Source: Cyclobacteriaceae bacterium (GTDB lineage: Bacteria > Bacteroidota > Bacteroidia > Cytophagales > Cyclobacteriaceae). Taken from it: a stretch of DNA of 57,892 nt. The notes beneath the pieces are model-generated. The model did no database searches, had not been told where the DNA came from, and worked only from the letters and a program-made list of their open reading frames with translations. Shown piece after piece: positions 51,451-57,892 of this stretch. A program made the position numbers and the translations under genes. The stretch's first letter is position 1. Every line of letters starts with the position of its first letter. The DNA is taken from the NCBI GenBank assembly GCA_003565295.1, contig PXCO01000178.1, forward strand, positions 1 through 57,892. The letters run 5' to 3'.

Positions 51451-52282
51451 TTTATTGCTGATTTCTCTGGTTCTGGGAAACCTGTTGGCAGGCTGTAGTA
51501 CCGAAAAGGAGCACCTCATCACCATAGAAACCAGACATGGGACCATGTATGCCATACTTCATGATGAGGCACCAAAGCATAAGGAAAACTTCCTGAAGCT
51601 GGCTAAAGCAGGGAGGTACGACTCCACATCATTCCATAGGGTCATAGAAGACTTTATGGCACAAGGCGGAGATGTGTTTGGAAAAGAGAATTTACCAGAG
51701 GAAGAATGGTACACTATACCCAGTGAATTTAACCCTAACCTGATCCATAAGAAAGGGAGTATTGCCGCGGCCAGACAGGGGGATAACATTAATCCCGAGC
51801 GGAGGTCAAGTGGGTGCCAGTTTTATATCGTTCAGGGGAAGGTATATGATGAAATCACCTTGAATACGGATATGAGGAAATTACAGGATGCGTTCATGAA
51901 GTACATTCAGCTTGAAAGCAAGCGTAACTTAAAAGAAAAGTACAGCAATCTGTACAAAAGGGAAGAATATGACAGTTTGACCATAGTCATGCTCAATCAC
52001 AAGGAGGAAATTGAAGAGTTTCTAAATGTCAATCTGGAAAAGAGGAAAAGGCCTGAACAAATAAAAGCCTATACCACGGTGGGGGGCACCCCGCACCTGG
52101 ATGATACTTATACGGTTTTTGGCCAAGTGATAAAAGGTTTGGATGTCTTGGACAAAATCACTTCGGAAAAGACTGATCGTGCAGATAAACCTATTAATCC
52201 CGTTTTGATGAATGTAAATGTGGAGTTACTAGATAAAAAGAAAATAGCTAAGGAATATGGTTATGAGTTCCCTGAAAAATAA
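51440..52282 (+). CDS. Cyclophilin-type peptidyl-prolyl isomerase lipoprotein
   Basis: A 280-residue lipoprotein: signal peptide with lipobox L-A-G-C (Cys about residue 19). The cyclophilin domain shows S-F-H-R-V-I-E-D-F-M-A-Q-G-G-D, S-S-G-C-Q-F-Y-I-V-Q-G and Y-T-V-F-G-Q-V-I-K-G-L-D-V-L-D. A helical insert of about 70 residues (E-L-like, charged, about 140-210) lies between the two halves and is common in Bacteroidota homologues. It probably folds proteins in the periplasm. The rest of the operon is cytoplasmic, so the neighbourhood gives no functional clue. Confidence 0.92.
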   Translation: MKNSLLLISLVLGNLLAGCSTEKEHLITIETRHGTMYAILHDEAPKHKENFLKLAKAGRYDSTSFHRVIEDFMAQGGDVFGKENLPEEEWYTIPSEFNPNLIHKKGSIAAARQGDNINPERRSSGCQFYIVQGKVYDEITLNTDMRKLQDAFMKYIQLESKRNLKEKYSNLYKREEYDSLTIVMLNHKEEIEEFLNVNLEKRKRPEQIKAYTTVGGTPHLDDTYTVFGQVIKGLDVLDKITSEKTDRADKPINPVLMNVNVELLDKKKIAKEYGYEFPEK

Positions 52283-52286
52283 TCCC

Positions 52287-53204
52287 ATGAAAATATTGAT
52301 CACCGGTGCAAATGGCCTGCTAGGTCAAAAGTTAATCAAACATATTTTACCCAACCCACATCTGCATGCTGTAGCTACCAGTAAGTCTAAATGCCGCCTG
52401 CCTTTGGATTGGTCCGGTTTTATTTATGAGCCTATGGATGTATGTGATGCGAATCTAGCCAATAAGGTGATGCGTAAGTATAATCCGGATGTGGTGATTC
52501 ATGCAGCCTCAATGACGGATGTGGACAGGTGTGAGGTGAACCATGAAGAATGTTACCGGCAAAATGTAGTCGGCACACAAAACATACTAAAAGCCTGTGA
52601 AGATATTGGGGCACATTTAATTTTTATATCTACTGATTTTGTGTTTGATGGTAAAAATGGTCCTTATGAAGAAAATGCCTCTACAAATCCCATCAACTAT
52701 TATGGGAGGTCTAAGGAACAGGCAGAAGCAATTATTAAGTCGTCGAATGCGATTTGGTCCATCGTGAGGACGAATTTGGTCTATGGTACGGCTCATGACT
52801 TAAACAGGTCTAATCTGGTACTTTGGGTGAAACATGCCTTGGAATTGGGAAAAGAAATCCAATTGGTGGACGATCAGATCCGGACGCCTACTCTTGCTGA
52901 AGATTTGGCTAAAGGTTGCCTTTTAATTGCGGAGAGAAAGGCTACAGGGGTATTCAACATTTCAGGAAAAGATCTCTTGACCCCATATGATATGGCAGTA
53001 CTAACGGCAAGATATTTCGACCTTGATGAGGAGCTTATTCTCAAAACAGATTCCAAGCACTTTTCCCAAGTTGCACCTAGGCCACTTAGGACAGGGCTAA
53101 TAATTGACAAAGCCATTCAATATTTGGGTTATGACCCTAAATCTTTTGAAGATGGGATTGGTATTTTAACAAAACAATTTAACTTAGCCAGCCAGAAAAT
53201 TTGA
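52287..53204 (+). CDS. RmlD-like SDR family oxidoreductase
   Basis: A 305-residue extended short-chain dehydrogenase. The ATG at 52287 gives M-K-I-L-I-T-G-A-N-G-L-L-G-Q, the Rossmann loop at the very start. Seen: A-A-S-M-T-D-V-D-R-C-E, I-S-T-D-F-V-F-D-G (with catalytic Asp/Ser-Thr), and Y-Y-G-R-S-K (Tyr-x3-Lys). It resembles dTDP-4-dehydrorhamnose reductase, but no other rhamnose genes are nearby, so the substrate is unknown. Confidence 0.87.
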   Translation: MKILITGANGLLGQKLIKHILPNPHLHAVATSKSKCRLPLDWSGFIYEPMDVCDANLANKVMRKYNPDVVIHAASMTDVDRCEVNHEECYRQNVVGTQNILKACEDIGAHLIFISTDFVFDGKNGPYEENASTNPINYYGRSKEQAEAIIKSSNAIWSIVRTNLVYGTAHDLNRSNLVLWVKHALELGKEIQLVDDQIRTPTLAEDLAKGCLLIAERKATGVFNISGKDLLTPYDMAVLTARYFDLDEELILKTDSKHFSQVAPRPLRTGLIIDKAIQYLGYDPKSFEDGIGILTKQFNLASQKI

Positions 53205-53240
53205 TATTTTATTCCTAACGAACGGGCTAGAAGTTTTGTC

Positions 53241-54632
53241 ATGCAAAAAGGTTTGAAAAAGTCAAAAAGGGGACAATGGGGATCCACCTTTGGCTTTATT
53301 ATGGCCGCAGCAGGTTCCGCTGTGGGCTTGGGTAACATTTGGCGCTTTCCTTATATTACGGGTCAGAACGGAGGTGGAGCCTTTGTGTTTGTGTATGTCA
53401 TTTGTGTTTTATTAATAGGTCTTCCCTTGCTTCTCAATGAAATAGCAATTGGGAGGAAGTCAAGAAAAAACCCTGTAGGAGCGATCAAAGTTACGGGAGG
53501 TAACCGCTTTTGGCAAGGAGGAGGTGTCCTTTGCGTGGTGGTTTGTTTTGCCGTGTTGAGTTATTATTCAGTGATTGCGGGATGGACAATCGGATACATT
53601 TTTACAGAGTTGATTAATATTCCTGTCGATTTTGCGGTCTTTGTCCAGTCTCCTCACTATGTAATCCCACTTTGCATGATTTTTATCCTCATGACGATTG
53701 GAGTGGTTTTGGGAGGGGTTTCAGGGGGTATAGAGAAAGCGGCAAAGTTTCTGATGCCTATTCTTTTCCTCATCATTGTTTTGATTGCAGCCAGATCAGT
53801 CACCTTACCCGGTGCAAGTGCAGGTATAGAATACTACCTTTCCCCTGATTTTTCAAAAATTAATGGGAATGTAATATTATCAGCACTAGGACAGGCTTTT
53901 TTCAGCATGTCAGTGGGTTGGGGCTTGATGATCACCTTTGGAAGTTACCTGCCCAAGGAAGGCAATATCATACAGTCCTCCGGATGGATTGCAGGGATGG
54001 ACAGCATCGTTGCCCTTATGGGAGGGCTGATGATTTTTCCGGCATTGTTTGCGCTGTTGCCGGGCGAAAGTCCGGATGAAGGGCCTGCTTTGGTTTTTAA
54101 TGTGTTGCCCAGGGTTTTTGACCAAATAGACCCCTTTGGGAACATCATAGGGGCCATGTTCTTCCTATTGTTATTGGTGGCTGCATTGACATCCAGTATT
54201 TCTATGCTAGAGGTGCCTGTAGCTTACTTTATAGATGAGCGGAAATGGTCGAGGAGAAAGGCAGCTTGGATAATTGGGGCAAGTGCAATGGTTATGTCTA
54301 TTCCTTCTTCTTTGACAGCAGTTCAGGGGAATATTTTTAACCGATTAGGCTTCACATTTTTCGGAAGGCCGATTTCAGGTTTTTTCGATATGATGGATTT
54401 CTTTTTCGGCACTTTGGCAGTGGTAATTATTTGCCTTATGATGAGCCTTTATACCGGTTGGGTGAAAAAAGTAAAGGACTATGCTGATGAGTTGGCACTA
54501 GGGGCGCCTGGGTTTTCGGGGTTTCCGAAAACGGCATGGATGTTCTTCATCAAATGGATTTGTCCGGTTGTAATCATCTTGGTGTTATTGAATATGGTAG
54601 GTGTATTTGGAGATTATGGAGAAGGAGGGTAA
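53241..54632 (+). CDS. Sodium-dependent transporter, SNF family
   Basis: A 463-residue integral membrane symporter of the neurotransmitter:sodium symporter family (LeuT fold). Seen: W-G-S-T-F-G-F-I-M-A-A-A-G-S-A-V-G-L-G-N-I-W-R-F-P in the first helix (shown in parts: sodium-site G-S-A-V-G-L-G-N-I and W-R-F-P), P-L-L-L-N-E-I, and F-F-S-M-S-V-G-W-G in TM6. It takes up a small amino acid or similar with sodium. The terminator at 54662 ends the run. Confidence 0.92.
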   Translation: MQKGLKKSKRGQWGSTFGFIMAAAGSAVGLGNIWRFPYITGQNGGGAFVFVYVICVLLIGLPLLLNEIAIGRKSRKNPVGAIKVTGGNRFWQGGGVLCVVVCFAVLSYYSVIAGWTIGYIFTELINIPVDFAVFVQSPHYVIPLCMIFILMTIGVVLGGVSGGIEKAAKFLMPILFLIIVLIAARSVTLPGASAGIEYYLSPDFSKINGNVILSALGQAFFSMSVGWGLMITFGSYLPKEGNIIQSSGWIAGMDSIVALMGGLMIFPALFALLPGESPDEGPALVFNVLPRVFDQIDPFGNIIGAMFFLLLLVAALTSSISMLEVPVAYFIDERKWSRRKAAWIIGASAMVMSIPSSLTAVQGNIFNRLGFTFFGRPISGFFDMMDFFFGTLAVVIICLMMSLYTGWVKKVKDYADELALGAPGFSGFPKTAWMFFIKWICPVVIILVLLNMVGVFGDYGEGG

Positions 54633-54661
54633 CATCCTAACCTATGGACAAGCTGAAAAAT

Positions 54662-54698
54662 AAAATAAGGGAGCCGATTTAACCGGCTCCCTTATTTT
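54662..54698. terminator. Bidirectional terminator
   Basis: A 15-base perfect stem, AAAATAAGGGAGCCG / CGGCTCCCTTATTTT (54662-54676 and 54684-54698), loop of 7. The T/A-rich outer arms provide U-runs in both directions for the convergent symporter and bactofilin transcripts. Confidence 0.93.
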
Positions 54699-54723
54699 AC
54701 TAATGTTAGGGGAAAAGTAATAC

Positions 54724-55296
54724 TTACCAAGATCTGGGGAAGTTCTTGCTTAAATCGTCCGAATCGCCTTCAGAGGGAGTATTTGTGTAGGTTGACTCTT
54801 CTCTTTTCGGTTGAGATACAGGCTTAGGTTTATCTTCTAATTTATTTTTGGTCTTTTTCTCATCCAACATAGAGTAGATCTCTTCCCTGCTCACCGAATT
54901 TATTCTACTGGATTTTGACGCAGCCTTTATTGAGTCTGCATCTACTGTCTTGATCAAGCTGTTTAGCACGGCACCTTTGTGCACATAAATCTGGTTGGTG
55001 GTAATGTTGCCAGAAACCTTGGCACTGGCATATATGGTGGTTTCACCGCTAATGTAAAGGTCACCTACCACTTCCCCACTTATGCTGATTTCTTCTGCAA
55101 TGATATCGCCGGTGATGGAAGCCTGTTCTCCAACCACCACTTTCTTGTCCGTTCTGATACTGCCTACAAGGATGCCATCTGCCCGAATATCGCTCTTGGA
55201 TATAATGTCACCGGTTAGTTCAAATCCCAGTGAAAGTACAGTAACCTTACTGGCATTGGATGCATCTTCCTGCTGTTTGTTAGATCCAAATTTCAT
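54724..55296 (-). CDS. Bactofilin paired with an actin-like gene
   Basis: A 190-residue bactofilin. Residues about 20-120 form the beta-helix core (G-D-I-I-S-K-S-D-I-R-A-D-G, S-I-T-G-D-I-I-A-E-E-I, G-E-V-V-G-D-L-Y-I). It has a longer C-terminal tail than the 41577 paralogue: a helix-like S-R-E-E-I-Y-S-M-L-D-E-K and a Lys/Pro-rich, acidic tail. It starts 4 bases after the stop of the actin-like gene, so the two proteins are almost certainly coexpressed. It may be the static scaffold on which the nucleotide-dependent partner acts (inference). Confidence 0.9.
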   Translation of the reverse strand: MKFGSNKQQEDASNASKVTVLSLGFELTGDIISKSDIRADGILVGSIRTDKKVVVGEQASITGDIIAEEISISGEVVGDLYISGETTIYASAKVSGNITTNQIYVHKGAVLNSLIKTVDADSIKAASKSSRINSVSREEIYSMLDEKKTKNKLEDKPKPVSQPKREESTYTNTPSEGDSDDLSKNFPRSW

Positions 55297-55300
55297 AGGC

Positions 55301-56332
55301 CTATTCTTCTTCTTTCTCTTGTTTAAAAGTACTTATGATCGTGGAGCTGTTGCCAAGATCCAAACCAACTGCCTTGTCTTTAGCTCCGCCATTGATTGCA
55401 AGGCTGTTATAGGCATAGCCAATAGAGGCCAACTGTTCTGGGGAATCTGGCACGTGGATTTCTAAAAAACCATCAAACTCTTCCTTGAACATATTTACCA
55501 GGTCCACATAATTGGCTCCACCTCCTGCAAGGTAAAGGTCTGCCGACTTGGCGAAATCACTATCTGTAAAGGCTTTTCTTAATGAAGGGGATATGACGTC
55601 CTTGTAATATTGGGCGATCACTTGCTTCCTAAGATCTCTCAAATCTAAACGCTTCCTGTTTAGGATTATTGTTCCATCACTAAAATATTGGTCGATTTGG
55701 TGCTCTGTTTTCAGGTCCAAATAGTTGTCTTTCTGAAGCTCCCTAGTGATCAGGTTTATCGCATAGCGGATCCCAAACGTGGAAACACTGGATCTTTGGA
55801 CCAGACCACCCTCCGTACTCAAAATGGCCTCCATGGTGCCATACCCCAGACTCACCATAAAGAAGTTCTTGGGAGCATTTGGGGTCATCTGGCGAACAGC
55901 CATACTTGCACCAACTACCTCAGGGACGATGGCCACCCTGTCCACTTCTACAGCCATTTTCTTTCTTCCCCCTCCACCAAAGGTCTGAGTGTCGTATTCT
56001 ATGATATGCTCATTCTCTAATAGCCTGTATGCACTCTCTTTGAACACCTGAAAAGTGGAGAAGGGGAATCCAGTGGTAACTGTTATTGGACTGCCCAATT
56101 TTTGAGAAGCTAACAGCAGCCCTGATTTTAAAAATATCCGATAATCCACCTCATCTGGGGAACTGTTGATGTTGCGATGGGGTGAGGTTCCTTCAGAAAG
56201 GGCCAATTCACCCACTAAATACCCTACATTTTCGTGATAAATCTTCAAACCAGAGACGAGGTCCCTGGCCACATTTCTTAGTTCCAGATTGCTACTTTCC
56301 AAAACGCTGGGGTATTTTATTACTTCTATCAT
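55301..56332 (-). CDS. Actin-like ATPase (ParM/Alp type) with circularly permuted phosphate-1 motif
   Basis: A 343-residue protein of the ParM/archaeal-actin fold. Motifs in order: Y-P-S-V (7-10, normally just after the first hairpin), V-T-T-G-F-P-F (85-91), I-V-P-E-V-V-G-A (135-142), phosphate-2-like V-S-L-G-Y-G-T-M-E (160-168, Asp replaced by Ser), L-A-G-G-G-A (268-273, adenosine motif), V-P-D-S-P-E-Q (294-300), and finally A-V-G-L-D-L-G-N-S-S-T (321-331), which is the phosphate-1 motif that other actins have within the first 20 residues. An in-frame TAA five codons upstream of the ATG rules out a missed N-terminus. Thus strand order is permuted. It should bind ATP and perhaps polymerise. 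The bactofilin gene follows by 4 bases. Confidence 0.85.
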   Translation of the reverse strand: MIEVIKYPSVLESSNLELRNVARDLVSGLKIYHENVGYLVGELALSEGTSPHRNINSSPDEVDYRIFLKSGLLLASQKLGSPITVTTGFPFSTFQVFKESAYRLLENEHIIEYDTQTFGGGGRKKMAVEVDRVAIVPEVVGASMAVRQMTPNAPKNFFMVSLGYGTMEAILSTEGGLVQRSSVSTFGIRYAINLITRELQKDNYLDLKTEHQIDQYFSDGTIILNRKRLDLRDLRKQVIAQYYKDVISPSLRKAFTDSDFAKSADLYLAGGGANYVDLVNMFKEEFDGFLEIHVPDSPEQLASIGYAYNSLAINGGAKDKAVGLDLGNSSTIISTFKQEKEEE

Positions 56333-56659
56333 GGAGCTTTTTTGTTACAGATGATTTAAATTTAAAAACCTTAATCTAACTCAATACTTAAACTTACACA
56401 ACAAAATTTTTATGTTTTAAAGTATATTCCCGTTAACTCACAAAAATATACTTTTAATGTAAACTTTAATATTATTTTCAAGATTTATTGGCTGAAGGGG
56501 CAAATGATCAAATTTCTGGAGTAAGTGGTGGGTTTTGTACTATAGGCATAATAATTTTATAATAATTTAATTTTAATTTGGTCGAATCTTTGAAGAGCAC
56601 TTAATTTGTAAATTAAATCCAGGGAGGTTTCAATACGACCTCTAAATTGCATCCTAACT
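56333..56659. other. Divergent AT-rich intergenic region
   Basis: These 327 bases lie between the actin-like gene and the barrel gene. A CAAAAATA (56441-56448) is a -7 box on the minus strand for the actin-like gene, but no TTG is found at the usual distance. The plus-strand promoter lies at 56577-56608. Nothing else is seen. Confidence 0.45.
56577..56608 (+). promoter_or_regulatory. Promoter of the beta-barrel gene
   Basis: TTTG (56577-56580), 20 bases, TTAATTTG (56601-56608), one mismatch from TAnnTTTG. The spacing equals that of the DUF4293 and sugar-transferase promoters. The leader is about 46 bases. Confidence 0.5.
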
Positions 56660-57250
56660 ATGAAGAATTACCTAGCTATTGCTTTATTGATGATTACTGC
56701 TTTGCACAGCTCCGCCCAGGAGTTTTCCATAGGCCCTAAAGTGGGCATATCCCAGGGAAACCTAAGTGTAAGTGGCAATGACTTTTCTAGTACTGACAAT
56801 AAACTGGGATACCACTTGGGCCTGTTTGCCCGGTTGGGGGGGAATAGGATATTTCTCCAACCAGAAGTGTTATATACCAATACCGGAGGGGATTTCCAGC
56901 AGGACCAAGGTACTAATAATACGGTGCAATATTCCGCAAGTTTTGATAGAATTGATGTACCCCTGATCGTTGGATTAAAGTTTGCGCAATTTTTCAGGGT
57001 GATGGTTGGCCCCTCTTTAACGTTTTTGATTGATTCCTCTCTGGAAAGTGACGACCCTGCTTTTTCGGGACCCGATTACAATACCTCAACGGTGGGTTAT
57101 CAGGCAGGGATAGGTCTTGATATTGCCAATATGATATTGGATTTGAAGTATGAGGGGGCTCTGGGCAGACATGCGGAGAGTGTTGCGGGATTTCCCACCG
57201 ATCAGCGCCAAAACCAACTTATCTTATCGCTGGGTATCCGGCTTTTTTGA
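56660..57250 (+). CDS. Outer-membrane beta-barrel protein
   Basis: A 196-residue protein of the PorT-like outer-membrane barrel group. Signal peptide to A-Q-E (about residue 20). The mature part shows F-S-I-G-P-K-V-G-I-S, F-L-Q-P-E-V-L-Y-T-N-T-G, F-D-R-I-D-V-P-L-I-V-G-L-K, and ends I-L-S-L-G-I-R-L-F with the terminal Phe. Function is unknown. Its last 27 bases overlap the convergent AraC gene. Confidence 0.83.
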   Translation: MKNYLAIALLMITALHSSAQEFSIGPKVGISQGNLSVSGNDFSSTDNKLGYHLGLFARLGGNRIFLQPEVLYTNTGGDFQQDQGTNNTVQYSASFDRIDVPLIVGLKFAQFFRVMVGPSLTFLIDSSLESDDPAFSGPDYNTSTVGYQAGIGLDIANMILDLKYEGALGRHAESVAGFPTDQRQNQLILSLGIRLF

Positions 57251-57814
57251 GCCTATTTCATCGAGGTGATGCCTCGGTTTTAGGGCCAGTTTCTTATATT
57301 CGGTAGGGCTCATACCCGTGACTTTTTTGAATTGAGAGGAAAGATGCTGCACACTGCTGTATCCCAGCTTGTACGCTGATTCGCTTACGTTAAGTTCCCC
57401 GTAACTAAGCCATTCCTTTATTTTTTCCACCTTGAGACGTATGAAATATTGCTCTATGGTGATTCCCTCTACGCTGCTGAACATATGGCTCAGTTTGGAG
57501 TAATCTTCCCCCAATAAGTCCCTAACAAAAATGGATAATGAAAATTGGGCCTCAATGTCTTCCATTTGCACCTTTTCTACCAGTGCCGATTTTATTGCAG
57601 CAATTTTTTTTGATTCCTTGTCCTTGAGTATGGAAAATCCCAGCTTAAGGAGGTGCTCTTCCAACCTGTCACTTTCATCCTTGATCAACGGGTTTGTCAA
57701 AATCGCCTTTCCCAACACAACACTTTCAAAAGGTATACTGCACAGTTCCAAAATCTGCTCTACTGCCATGATGCACCTTGGGCATACCATATTCTTGATT
57801 TGCAGTTCTTTCAT
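57224..57814 (-). CDS. AraC-family regulator with HMA-like N-terminal domain
   Basis: A 196-residue protein. Residues 1-65 resemble a heavy-metal-associated domain, with M-V-C-P-R-C (C11 and C14). Residues about 100-185 form the two-helix-turn-helix AraC domain (L-S-H-M-F-S-S-V-E-G-I-T-I-E-Q-Y-F-I-R, A-Y-K-L-G-Y-S-S-V-Q-H-L-S-S-Q-F-K-K-V-T-G). It should bind DNA and respond to a metal or redox state through the Cys pair (inference). Leader repeat copy C lies directly upstream. No metal-transport gene is seen nearby within the window. Confidence 0.87.
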   Translation of the reverse strand: MKELQIKNMVCPRCIMAVEQILELCSIPFESVVLGKAILTNPLIKDESDRLEEHLLKLGFSILKDKESKKIAAIKSALVEKVQMEDIEAQFSLSIFVRDLLGEDYSKLSHMFSSVEGITIEQYFIRLKVEKIKEWLSYGELNVSESAYKLGYSSVQHLSSQFKKVTGMSPTEYKKLALKPRHHLDEIGSKKPDTQR

Positions 57815-57892
57815 CTGTTTATAATTGTCTTTTTATGGTCAGATGGAATCTCGCAACGATAATCATCCCCCCGTGTGTCGCTCTCGTCATGC
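57815..57892 (-). repeat. Dispersed leader repeat, copy C, cut by window end
   Basis: On the minus strand this copy reads GCATGACGAGAGCG at the cut edge, then GGGGGGATGATTATCG, TTGCGAGATTCC and AAAAAGACAATTATAAACAG, followed directly by the AraC ATG. It shares the core and AT-rich end with the other copies but lacks the Cys/Gly-coding hairpin. A 23-codon frame ends TAA 4 bases before the ATG. Confidence 0.75.

Noticed and set aside
1-57892. CRISPR arrays, tRNA, rRNA, insertion sequences, prophage
   Set aside because: None were found by reading both strands: no regularly spaced repeats, no cloverleaf sequences with CCA-type ends, no transposase or integrase motifs.

Overview
The window reads as chromosomal DNA of a Bacteroidota bacterium, most likely of the Cytophagales/Cyclobacteriaceae type. 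Support for this comes from a type IX secretion (T9SS) C-terminal sorting domain, promoters of the form TTG-N20..22-TAnnTTTG, weak Shine-Dalgarno sites, DUF4293, bactofilins, a GlmU-family protein and a fused Wzc-type kinase. No genus can be fixed from the sequence alone.

Region 1 (1-7240): two paralogous right-handed beta-helix proteins. The first is cut by the window edge. The second is a 1626-residue secreted protein with Ig-like domains, three malectin-like domains and a T9SS tail.

Region 2 (7372-31837): an exopolysaccharide/capsule locus, almost all on the minus strand. In transcription order it holds two tandem initiating sugar transferases, a Wza-like export lipoprotein, a Wzz-BY-kinase, a flippase, a hexapeptide acetyltransferase and a polymerase-like membrane protein. 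After these come glycosyltransferases, a fused MDR/Gfo-Idh-MocA oxidoreductase, an AAC(3)-fold acetyltransferase, a NodB-like deacetylase, an alpha/alpha-toroid protein, a DUF354 protein, a Gfo/Idh/MocA oxidoreductase and an aldo-keto-reductase-like protein. An asparagine-synthase-like gene on the plus strand interrupts the distal end. Together they describe a Wzx/Wzy-type pathway making an acylated, possibly partly deacetylated polymer. The beta-helix proteins may act on it outside the cell (inference).

Region 3 (32136-46146): mainly housekeeping and envelope genes. These are hemE, two collagen-like lipoproteins, a GyrI-like membrane-anchored protein, a beta-barrel, an MsbA-like ABC exporter with truA, DUF4293, a ferric-reductase-like flavocytochrome with an unlisted 43-residue membrane miniprotein, a trans-sulfuration PLP enzyme, a bactofilin, a YifB-type ATPase and a Wzi/RemB-like barrel.

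Region 4 (46461-54632): a plus-strand run of rpmE2, a GlmU-family gene, holB, a RimK-associated retropepsin-like protein, rimK, hemC, a cyclophilin lipoprotein, an RmlD-like SDR and a sodium symporter. Many of these overlap or nearly touch.

Region 5 (54724-57892): a bactofilin gene 4 bases from an actin-like gene, then a beta-barrel gene and an HMA-AraC regulator. The actin-like protein carries its phosphate-1 motif at the C-terminus instead of the N-terminus, which indicates a circular permutation.

The three most notable observations are: the permuted actin paired with a bactofilin; a dispersed repeat of about 110 bases (four copies) that always sits in the same orientation directly against the start codon of the next reading frame; and a duplicated sugar-transferase gene that kept its promoter and a palindrome. 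No tRNA, rRNA, CRISPR array or intact insertion sequence was seen.
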